This document shows positions 1-7,322 of a DNA stretch of 21,083 nt, piece after piece. The stretch is from IMG/VR virus record IMGVR_UViG_3300025141_000946, positions 1 through 21,083 of that record; one strand, 5' to 3'. A program made the position numbers and the translations under genes. Origin of the DNA: a virus. Under the pieces are notes generated by a model. It did no database searches. It saw nothing but the letters and a program-made list of their open reading frames with translations, and was not told the DNA's origin. Position 1 is the first letter of the stretch, and each line of letters opens with the position of its first letter.

Positions 1-941
1 TAGTTGAGAGCATGATGCTCGTCTACATTCTCTATTATTCTACCATAATCTGTCTTAATTTTACAGCCATCCCAGTATTTATTTCGCACTAAATCCTTGT
101 TGTAGAGGTGCTCTAAGTCCTTGTTTTTATTGCTAGAATACAACCAAGCGAAGGTTTTCACTTTGGCTTCTTCGCGGCTGAGTTCACCATCGAAAACGTT
201 CTTGACATTCCAATTATGGATGTCGTTCTTAGGTTGCTCAGCACCCGTTAGTGCCAGGAGCACCCTCAACTCTGCCGCGTTGAAATCAAGTTCAATAAGG
301 TAGTCGTTCTTTGGCTCAATGCAAGCCCTAAACTCTTTGTTCATCGTGAGAATCGGGAGGGTGTTTGGATTTGTCGATAGGCGACCGGTAATTGTCCCCC
401 ATGGGTTATAGTCAAAGACGTTCTTGACGGTTTGCAATGTGCGGTGAAAGTTCTGACCGCGGACACTACTCAAAAGATGCTTAATTGGACCAACGTCGAT
501 GCTAACGGTCTGTGAACGGATGCTAGAGAGCATTTCCACGAGGTTGTACATAAACTCATAGTTCTCTGGTCTGGGGTGGGTCTCTAAAACGTGTTTGGTG
601 ATCTTATTCTTGGCCGCAAGATACTCATAAAGGAAGTATTCGGGCAATACATCATAAAAACAATTATCCGCCAACGAAAGGTGTGCCGTGTTAAAGGACT
701 TGAGACACGCTCTAAGCGTTTTCTTGATGCGGGACCACTCCTCCTTCATCTCCTCCGGGCAAACGTCTGTGAGAGCCGCTCCGTGGCTGTAAATGCGTCC
801 TAACTCGTAATGACTTCCCGGGAGATGCGAGGAATATTCCCAAGTGCTCCCCTCCGAAGGAAGAATTGGGGTTGGGTTAATAATGTTGGCGGAATAAAAT
901 CCGATGCAATCTCTCTTGTTGTCTAAAAGCTGGAATAACAA
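1..941 (-). CDS. Family A (Pol I-like) DNA polymerase, 3' part cut off by window edge
   Basis: Replicative-type DNA polymerase; 313 codons are visible and the frame runs off the window before motif C. Seen directly: TGRLS at residues 185-189; motif A DFNAAELRVLLALTG from D219 (equivalent to catalytic Asp705 of E. coli Pol I) with E224 at the steric-gate spacing; DIHN shortly after; and motif B REEAKVKTFAWLYSS with R256, K260, F264 and Y268 at the same spacing as R754, K758, F762 and Y766 of Pol I. The Gly that usually follows the motif B Tyr is Ser. Only about 180 residues precede the palm, and I see no DxE exonuclease motif, so 3'-5' proofreading is probably encoded elsewhere. No ATG lies near the 5' end; the best start is TTG at 941-939, behind AGGAG that overlaps the stop codon of the upstream structural gene. 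The family call is very secure; the start is likely. Confidence 0.93.
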   Translation of the reverse strand, partial: MLFQLLDNKRDCIGFYSANIINPTPILPSEGSTWEYSSHLPGSHYELGRIYSHGAALTDVCPEEMKEEWSRIKKTLRACLKSFNTAHLSLADNCFYDVLPEYFLYEYLAAKNKITKHVLETHPRPENYEFMYNLVEMLSSIRSQTVSIDVGPIKHLLSSVRGQNFHRTLQTVKNVFDYNPWGTITGRLSTNPNTLPILTMNKEFRACIEPKNDYLIELDFNAAELRVLLALTGAEQPKNDIHNWNVKNVFDGELSREEAKVKTFAWLYSSNKNKDLEHLYNKDLVRNKYWDGCKIKTDYGRIIENVDEHHALN

Positions 942-952
942 GATGTCTCCTA
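942..952 (-). promoter_or_regulatory. Ribosome binding site fixing the TTG start of the polymerase
   Basis: On the minus strand the upstream gene ends in TAG and reads on as TAGGAGACATC before TTG. AGGAG uses the last two bases of the stop codon and sits 5 bases before TTG. This explains the lack of an ATG and suggests translational coupling of the polymerase to the preceding virion gene. Confidence 0.7.
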
Positions 953-2332
953 GTAGAGCTGGCGTAAGCTAGCATTTTCTACTAGTATTGTATCACCTAG
1001 GGTGCGATTGTCAAGTGCAAAATTAACTCCGTTTTTGAACTGGAGATCCATGGCGCCGTAATCGTAGATATAATCGCGAAAGACTGTATTCACGTAATCT
1101 GCTACATTCTGGAGGGGCGACAGTGTCTGATTCGGTCTCACAGAGTATACCTCATATGCTGTCATCTTTACACTCTTGAGCTTGGGGGGTGCCAATGGGG
1201 CGTTAACCTCAGTTTGGCGCAGATCGACGTACAAGTCGATTAGCATCCTGGTGGGCAACGTATCTGCCGGGGCTGTGCCGTCGATAACCTGTTGTGCTGT
1301 GGCGCCAAGGGGCGCGCGAGGGACGGTCTTGATTGGGCAGGTGCTGTTAATTAGTTCAATCGGCGTATCCGGTAATGCCATCCCGCGGATTCCGAATGCG
1401 TCATCTTCATAACGTGGAGACATCTTTAAAAGCTTTAAATAAGAATTAACTAATATATTAATCAAATCATTAAAATCTGTCAAGTGTGTTTTGTTATAAA
1501 AAGTGCTAAAGAATGTGTCTTTGGTAATAGCAGTTCCGTCACTTAACATTATATTCTTTAATCCCGTATCCATAAAAGCGCTTGAAAATAAATCGGCTGT
1601 TAAAACCCACGGCATATCTTTATTGACTGTAAATCCATACTTTTTCGCACACCTTCTATAAAACTCGAAGTTGGGATCGCTTATGAATTTTTCATACTTC
1701 TCTCTATCATCACTTGCATCATCTCCAGAAATTGAAATGCTGATGCCTGATGTAAAGATGCTCGTCTTGCTTGATAATAAATAATTCGTTTTAGTAATTG
1801 GTGTCATTGTGGCAACTGTTAATAGGTAGTTCCGGTATGCCTTCAAAAATGTGGGGAAGTCTTTAATCTCGGAGGCTATCTTCCCTTTGAGGGATCGAAC
1901 AAATGCATTACATAAACTCTGTGCAAACGTTGCGTAGCGTGAGTCCGGAGAGTCAAATCCTTTATACGCTTTCATTTCAAGCAACCGTGGATTTCCTGTA
2001 CGCACAACGGCGCCGACAGTGTTAGCTTTGGCCATATGTCGCACGAACTTCTCAAATGCGACGACGGCAACATTCAGCGCAGAAACACGCACACCAGCAG
2101 AAGATGGTATTGATTTCAAATTTTCAGTTCCCGGCAAAATAGAATTCTGGAATTGGTCAATGCGCCCATATAACAGTTTATTATACCATACATCGAGGGG
2201 TGGCGGGAAGGTAGAAGGATATATTTTTTCTTTATATAAAGATCGCTGATAAAAGAGTGCCTTCGAGGACATAGAGTTGCGCCCTCGTGGGTTTGTTAAA
2301 TCGGCTATTGGATAGTTGAAAGTGTCGGTCAT
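950..2332 (-). CDS. Conserved virion-module protein of unknown function (460 aa)
   Basis: I do not recognise a named family, although the central part (about residues 145-260, rich in aromatic residues, with FYRRCAKKYGF and PWVLTADLFSSAF) looks like a conserved protein of marine myoviruses. No signal peptide, membrane segment or enzyme motif is evident. Near the end it has a segment running from a VYSVRPNQTL stretch to an aromatic VFRDYIYDYGAMDL stretch. Its ATG lies two bases after the stop of the 1199-residue gene, so the two are probably translationally coupled and co-transcribed. Being last in a run of tail and baseplate genes, it is most likely a baseplate or baseplate-attached structural protein (inference from position). 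The DNA polymerase begins immediately downstream. Confidence 0.6.
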   Translation of the reverse strand: MTDTFNYPIADLTNPRGRNSMSSKALFYQRSLYKEKIYPSTFPPPLDVWYNKLLYGRIDQFQNSILPGTENLKSIPSSAGVRVSALNVAVVAFEKFVRHMAKANTVGAVVRTGNPRLLEMKAYKGFDSPDSRYATFAQSLCNAFVRSLKGKIASEIKDFPTFLKAYRNYLLTVATMTPITKTNYLLSSKTSIFTSGISISISGDDASDDREKYEKFISDPNFEFYRRCAKKYGFTVNKDMPWVLTADLFSSAFMDTGLKNIMLSDGTAITKDTFFSTFYNKTHLTDFNDLINILVNSYLKLLKMSPRYEDDAFGIRGMALPDTPIELINSTCPIKTVPRAPLGATAQQVIDGTAPADTLPTRMLIDLYVDLRQTEVNAPLAPPKLKSVKMTAYEVYSVRPNQTLSPLQNVADYVNTVFRDYIYDYGAMDLQFKNGVNFALDNRTLGDTILVENASLRQLY

Positions 2333-2334
2333 AG

Positions 2335-5300
2335 CTATGGAAATCGTCCTGCCATGGCAGCATCGGCGCGCTGCTTGTCGTTATATCTGTTCCCTTCCTC
2401 CGTCGCTGTCGCGAGGTCTACCCCTTCCGCGAGCAGTTCTTCCGTTTTTGCCTCGCCTAAAGATTGGTTTATTTCTTCTTGCGAGCTGTGTATGTTGACC
2501 TCATCGTCGGCGCTGTCGTCGTCGTCGCCGGCGCCATACAGCATCGACAGAAGCATGGGATTAACATGCGGCGCGTCCAGTCGAGTCACGCCGCGGATCG
2601 CCACCACATCTGCTGTGCGTCCGCCCATCTTTCTGAGTCCTTCTTGAAGTGCGGAGACCGATACAGTATAGCCGCTCGGGGATATTACATGCTTCACACT
2701 TTTTATCATAAAATATCCCCCCAAGCCCAATAAAGTCGCCACTCTTTCGTCTGTATTAATGGCAGTTGGCCAAATATAAATATATTGACCATTCTTAAAT
2801 AAGGTGTTCCCCACTAATTCTAGATTGGCACTGTAAAGTTCTCTTAATTGAGCGGCGCCTAGGCTGCCTTCTTTTTGAATTTTTGATTCGCGGAGATACT
2901 GCTGTTCTATACGACTGAAATTTATGCTTTTAACAAGACCAGTCGAAGAACCCAAATAATTATGATATATACCATCACGAATGTCTTGTCCGAAATCGCC
3001 AGACCTACTCTTTGGTTTTGCATCAGTGCTGTATAACACCAGCCCCTGAAGTATACTATATTTATTTTTATCAGCCGAATCGGTCGGCGCTATATCGCCG
3101 GTATCATCTAGGTTGCCTTTTGCTCTAGCTAGATCAATTACCGCGGCGGTCTCACCAGGTTTTAAAGTCCTAGCTGTGTTGCTGAAGCTGACTATAGATG
3201 TGTCAAATCGAGTTTTATTGTAGGCACGATTACCGAAGCACGTCTTACCCAGAGCCTCCGAAATCATTCCGCATATATCTTTTAAAAATCGTATCAAAAA
3301 ATATGTATCCTTGCCTGGTTTGACCACGTTATCCTTAAACCATACATTGAAAACATCTAGTGATATTGGAATACTACCGATATTAATACGCCTCTTGATT
3401 GCACCATTACCATCCCAAGTAAAGTCATAGCCCGCGTCGCTGAGATCTTGTATGAGAGCCGCTTCATTGATATTATCTGCTGCAGCTAACTGCCGCGGGT
3501 TTGAAGCCTGGAATAGCAACAGAGGATTGATAATATCAATCTCCCCAAAGAACGTCATATAATCTAGCACCCCATCACCATCAGGGTCAAAGATGCTCTG
3601 ATTTCGCCCCAGGATGGAATCAATCAAATCGCCCAAATAGAAAAAAGGAATATAAATATTTTCGTGCCCTAGGGCGCCTTCTCCATGCTGCATCCAACTT
3701 GAATCAAAACTGCTATCCATAGCCTCTGTGTCAATAGGCTCCCCTGTATTAATAGACTCGTTTACAAACTGAAGCATATCCTTGCCTTGAGCACCTGGTT
3801 TACTTTGATTGGGTGTAAGAGTTTCTTTAGGATCCAATAATCTATATCCTCTTTCAGCTGTGCTAGCTGACATTTTACGTCTGGCTTCAGCAGCTCGGCG
3901 CTTTTCGTCGTCTATCTCTCCTAGGCGTTCCAGCATAAGCTCCGCAGGGTTGACCTCAAGGGTTTGCATCTTTATAAATCCAGGTATAGGCTGCCCATGA
4001 TCATTTCTTCCATAGAGGGGGTTTAAAAATCTCTTATACTTTTTTAGCCTATCCTCGTTTTCAATCTTTTTCTTCTCTGCTAAGAGTTCTTTTTTTTCTT
4101 TCGGCCTCATACACTCCCAATTCTTATTCCAACGTTTCAGGCGGGCACCATGTCCACCCAAGATATCTGCCTGGGGGGATACCAAGATTCCAGTCAACGC
4201 TGCTTGATACTCGATTGAAAGTTCTATTGACCCATCCTGCTTAAACTGCAGATTATGACGCGTCTGTTGTAAAAACAATGAAATACGTGTCGAGCGTAAA
4301 GCCCTACGTAATTTTTGAATGTCCTTAAGCTCGATGCCACTATCCGGAGCCAAAAGATCCTCTAGATTAGGCGGGGTCGACCACCCGGCAACCACTTTTA
4401 TGCGGTAGGTTTCTCCAGCATGTGTACCTTGCGAAAACTGGGATTTAATATCATCAACGTTTGTAGCACTGTTGGCATTAGCATCCCGGGGATCGCATCC
4501 TGCCTCATCCCGAATTTTCTTAAACGATGGGGGTGATATTAATAGGTCAAGGGGACTTGGTTTACTGCGCCCGGCGGCCATGGAGCCCTGGAATAGATCC
4601 TGTACACTCTGAAAGTAAAATGTCAAATTAGCAGAAATGTTATTATCTACAGTTTCTGGTTGCATACCATCGAGGCTCCATGTAAAGCTCTTTAATCCGT
4701 ACCCAGAGAAGCGACCTCCGCCTGATCGCAACATTCCAGAAATTTCCTCTGGATCTATGAAGTTGGGAATCTCCAACTCCTGTTGCCTTATGATACGAGT
4801 TGGATTTGTTTTATCATAATCGACTCGATAAATTTTAATATGTGGAACCAGCAGCGCCTGAACATGCGGGGACAAATTTAATAACTGCCTAACGGCAGAT
4901 GTTTTAGCACCGTGCTGTATTTTAGAGATAGTGGTACCCGGGTCGCCGGAGAGGGGCACGATGTGCTGGTAATCTGCGTTTCTTTCTTGATAGGCTGATA
5001 GGGTATCTATGTTTTCCATTAAGAAACATTGATAATCAAAGGGATTGATCTTGATCTTTTTTAGTTCGCTGATCTCGGCAGCTTTGTCCATAATGCCATA
5101 TCCAGCCGATGAGGGTGAGATGGCGTCTAAGACCTCGCTCTCTACCTGCAGCCCCTTGAGATTCTTGGCGAGCGTGTTAAGCACTTCTTGGTATAATTCT
5201 TCATATCTAGGGTGGTTCTTAAATGTCGCCACATGCATATCAGACAAAGCCTTATATACGTCGTGCTGTTTCGGAGCGAGCGCGTTGCCTCTGAAGATAA

Positions 5301-5934
5301 GAACTTTCGAGTAGTCGACACCGACTACAGCTTCAAAGAGAGGAACGACGAGGGGGCCCGTGGCGATGAGAACTTCCCTGTTCTCGCTGACGAGCCTCAG
5401 CACTACAGGATTGGATTCATCGTCGCCGATGACGCGCTTGAGATCAATTGGTCGCAACTGACCCGAGGATCCTGCCAAACTGTTTCGATATGCAATTGCC
5501 AATAATTGAATATCTTTTACATATTCTAGCTTGGTGAGGCTCTCGATCCCTTCGGACTCGATCGCGTATTTCAAATTAAGTATCTGGCGATCGTCGAGCT
5601 TTTTTATCGCGTTTTGGAACTTGGCGCTATTCTCTGCATAAAACCCTTTGTGCAGTTTTGCGGCAGCTTGAATCGCTGGTCCATCTTTAAAAACGTAGAA
5701 CTGCTCCTCGCCGGTTCCTTTAGAATCTGGAAAGAAAACGGGTACCTTCGTCAGCTCTTGAAGGACCTCCTTGTTGGTGTCAATGTTATTTAAGTCATCA
5801 TTGAGATCCCGATCTTCATGAGCATCATTAAATATATTTATAATATCTTTAAATATCAGTTCCTTTGTCAGGATCTCAACTACGCCATGCCAGTTCTCTA
5901 TAGCTTCGAAAAGGTTGTAGGTGTTAGAGCTCAT
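2335..5934 (-). CDS. Large baseplate/hub-like structural protein (1199 aa)
   Basis: Largest gene of the window. The N-terminal 300 residues are charged and mainly helical in appearance. A middle segment (near residues 340-480) has a LVPHIKIYRVDYD strand and a GYGLKSFTWSLDGMQPE stretch followed by NISANLTFYFQSVQDLF, the kind of beta-rich region seen in tube and baseplate proteins. Residues 783-791 (DPDGDGVLD) form an EF-hand/dockerin-like calcium loop. The C-terminal region (about 1010-1100) has NLELVGNTLFKNGQYIYIW followed by LGLGGYFMIKSVKH, resembling hub proteins of the gp27/gpD kind. The extreme C-terminus is acidic (a DDDD run) and probably disordered. It lies between a LysM/gp53-like gene and another virion gene. 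The hub role is inferred; no lysozyme domain is visible. The ribosome binding site is weak (GATGGG). Confidence 0.55.
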   Translation of the reverse strand: MSSNTYNLFEAIENWHGVVEILTKELIFKDIINIFNDAHEDRDLNDDLNNIDTNKEVLQELTKVPVFFPDSKGTGEEQFYVFKDGPAIQAAAKLHKGFYAENSAKFQNAIKKLDDRQILNLKYAIESEGIESLTKLEYVKDIQLLAIAYRNSLAGSSGQLRPIDLKRVIGDDESNPVVLRLVSENREVLIATGPLVVPLFEAVVGVDYSKVLIFRGNALAPKQHDVYKALSDMHVATFKNHPRYEELYQEVLNTLAKNLKGLQVESEVLDAISPSSAGYGIMDKAAEISELKKIKINPFDYQCFLMENIDTLSAYQERNADYQHIVPLSGDPGTTISKIQHGAKTSAVRQLLNLSPHVQALLVPHIKIYRVDYDKTNPTRIIRQQELEIPNFIDPEEISGMLRSGGGRFSGYGLKSFTWSLDGMQPETVDNNISANLTFYFQSVQDLFQGSMAAGRSKPSPLDLLISPPSFKKIRDEAGCDPRDANANSATNVDDIKSQFSQGTHAGETYRIKVVAGWSTPPNLEDLLAPDSGIELKDIQKLRRALRSTRISLFLQQTRHNLQFKQDGSIELSIEYQAALTGILVSPQADILGGHGARLKRWNKNWECMRPKEKKELLAEKKKIENEDRLKKYKRFLNPLYGRNDHGQPIPGFIKMQTLEVNPAELMLERLGEIDDEKRRAAEARRKMSASTAERGYRLLDPKETLTPNQSKPGAQGKDMLQFVNESINTGEPIDTEAMDSSFDSSWMQHGEGALGHENIYIPFFYLGDLIDSILGRNQSIFDPDGDGVLDYMTFFGEIDIINPLLLFQASNPRQLAAADNINEAALIQDLSDAGYDFTWDGNGAIKRRINIGSIPISLDVFNVWFKDNVVKPGKDTYFLIRFLKDICGMISEALGKTCFGNRAYNKTRFDTSIVSFSNTARTLKPGETAAVIDLARAKGNLDDTGDIAPTDSADKNKYSILQGLVLYSTDAKPKSRSGDFGQDIRDGIYHNYLGSSTGLVKSINFSRIEQQYLRESKIQKEGSLGAAQLRELYSANLELVGNTLFKNGQYIYIWPTAINTDERVATLLGLGGYFMIKSVKHVISPSGYTVSVSALQEGLRKMGGRTADVVAIRGVTRLDAPHVNPMLLSMLYGAGDDDDSADDEVNIHSSQEEINQSLGEAKTEELLAEGVDLATATEEGNRYNDKQRADAAMAGRFP

Positions 5935-5951
5935 TGTACAAACCCATCTTT

Positions 5952-6290
5952 TTAACTCTTGGTGACGCGAAGGACGTTGTTAAGGGGAAGTGGTATAATA
6001 ACCACATCGCCAATACGTACGCTGGCTTCGGTTGGAAGTTGGTTGTATAACGCAATCACCCACCAATACTGGGGGTCGTCATAATAGCGAATTGCCAACT
6101 TATAAAACCTATCCCCTACTGACCATATATGGCGGATTCTTGTTAAGTCGCTGCGCTGGCGTGCATTGGGGACCAACATTCTGGATGTTCCATAATATCG
6201 GATAAAGGGAACTCCACGCTCTTCCAAGATATCCCGGTAAGATTCGTCTTCGTTTTTAAAGATTATGCGGTTGTCGTATCTATTTCCCAT
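5952..6290 (-). CDS. 53: LysM-type baseplate wedge protein, gp53-like
   Basis: Small 112-residue protein. Residues about 55-100 form a LysM-like unit: IWSVGDRFYKLAIRYYDDPQ, then YWWVIALYNQLP, and a closing RIGDVVIIPLP. The 'NP/DPxxYWVxxxxN' element is typical of T4 gp53 and of LysM baseplate proteins in contractile systems, where it joins wedge or tube parts in the baseplate. It is shorter than T4 gp53 (196 residues), so it may be a minimal version. In phages a LysM fold of this type need not bind peptidoglycan. The start ATG follows TAGGAAC by a usual distance, 15 bases after the preceding stop. An alternative is a CIS LysM tube-initiator component. Confidence 0.65.
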   Translation of the reverse strand: MGNRYDNRIIFKNEDESYRDILEERGVPFIRYYGTSRMLVPNARQRSDLTRIRHIWSVGDRFYKLAIRYYDDPQYWWVIALYNQLPTEASVRIGDVVIIPLPLNNVLRVTKS

Positions 6291-6305
6291 GTGTTGTAGT
6301 TCCTA

Positions 6306-7307
6306 TTACTCGTCGATGATCTCGCCGTCCTCACCGGAGTATGATCTTTCTATTTGGTCCTGTGTCGGCGGAGGAGTGGCACCGAATTGAACCCTCCCGG
6401 TCATCGATGAAGCATCCGCCTGATTATCCGCAGCGCGGGCGAGAGCCCTCGTTTCTTCTTCTCTTTGTTCCGCAGTAAGCTCTGGCAGCGACGCGATCCC
6501 TTCATCAATAGCTCGCTGTTCGGGAGACCGGGTGTCGTCCACCGTGGTTCCCACATTGGCAGGCTCGCCAGGTGGAGCTGCGGGCGGGGAGGGGGTAGAA
6601 TGCACAAAGGGGAAACTGTTTTGAATCTCCTTTTTGCCTCCAAAAACAAATGATGAATTGAATCCCATCGCTCTCAGGGTCGCGGTAGGTGTAAAACTGG
6701 GTGCCCAGCCTACCAAGTGTGTATGCAAAACGGTAAAACTAAAATTCAAACTTACTTTTTTTGGAATATAATTCCTTATGCCTAGCCCCAACTGTTCCAC
6801 ATTGAGATGAGCTTTTTCAGGTATCGACGGTGTCATAAACCCACCCTCACCCATGTCGGGCTGATATGACAGACCGCCATTAATATAGCCAACGAGGCGG
6901 TCACCGTTTGCATTAGAAATCAAATTCGTCCACTTAATTGACAAAAGTGGGGCGCCCTGGAGCACGTTCTGGATCGATGGGGTTTTGTTACTATATACAG
7001 GATATAAGAATTTCATAAATTTGGCAATCTTTTGCAAGTTCTCCTGTCCGTGCTCTAAAGAATCGTTAACAACGTCGAATCCCAACGTAATGCTTCGTCG
7101 TGTTCCCTGAAAAGTAGAAAGGGGGTCCATTCTACCATATACCTGAGTCTCATTCCATTGTGAAGTGTAGTTATCCGAAAATGTAGTCACCCAACCTTCA
7201 AACTCCACCATCTCACCGGTGGGGATGTGCTGGATTGATATTGTAAAGAACTCATTTGTTCGCAATGCTGGATATGCGTTGGTGGTTCCGGGAATATTGG
7301 TGCTCAT
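6306..7307 (-). CDS. Tail tube/baseplate junction protein (gp48/gp54 or CIS tube-like)
   Basis: 333 residues. The first 205 form the conserved part: FEGWVTTFSDNYTSQW, then VYGRMDPLSTFQGTRRSITL (residues 57-74), FDV, KFMKFLYPVYS (98-106), a GDRLVGYINGGLSYQPD strand pair (135-151), and IPKKVSLNFSFTVLHTHLVG (181-200). The VYGRMDP...TRR pattern is one I associate with proteins that start or cap contractile-tail tubes on the baseplate. The last 100 residues are rich in Pro, Ala and Glu and look disordered. The position directly behind the tape measure and before the gp53-like gene matches T4, where genes 48 and 54 follow 29. I cannot say which of the two it replaces. The start has a good Shine-Dalgarno AAGGAG. 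Confidence 0.6.
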   Translation of the reverse strand: MSTNIPGTTNAYPALRTNEFFTISIQHIPTGEMVEFEGWVTTFSDNYTSQWNETQVYGRMDPLSTFQGTRRSITLGFDVVNDSLEHGQENLQKIAKFMKFLYPVYSNKTPSIQNVLQGAPLLSIKWTNLISNANGDRLVGYINGGLSYQPDMGEGGFMTPSIPEKAHLNVEQLGLGIRNYIPKKVSLNFSFTVLHTHLVGWAPSFTPTATLRAMGFNSSFVFGGKKEIQNSFPFVHSTPSPPAAPPGEPANVGTTVDDTRSPEQRAIDEGIASLPELTAEQREEETRALARAADNQADASSMTGRVQFGATPPPTQDQIERSYSGEDGEIIDE

Positions 7308-7322
7308 GACTTCCTATACTCC

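Noticed and set aside
2775-2782. TATAAATA on the plus strand (another copy at 3651-3658)
   Set aside because: Both are inside a coding region on the opposite strand and would transcribe antisense with no plus-strand gene to serve.
5835-5842. TATAAATA on the minus strand, matching the T4 late promoter
   Set aside because: It lies inside the 1199-residue gene and encodes part of an Asn/Ile-rich stretch; there is no gene start nearby, so chance in AT-rich coding sequence is the simplest explanation.
5952-6290. LysM domain as a cell-wall lytic or peptidoglycan-binding enzyme
   Set aside because: No catalytic domain is attached, and the baseplate context with the YWWV..YN pattern fits a structural gp53-like role better.
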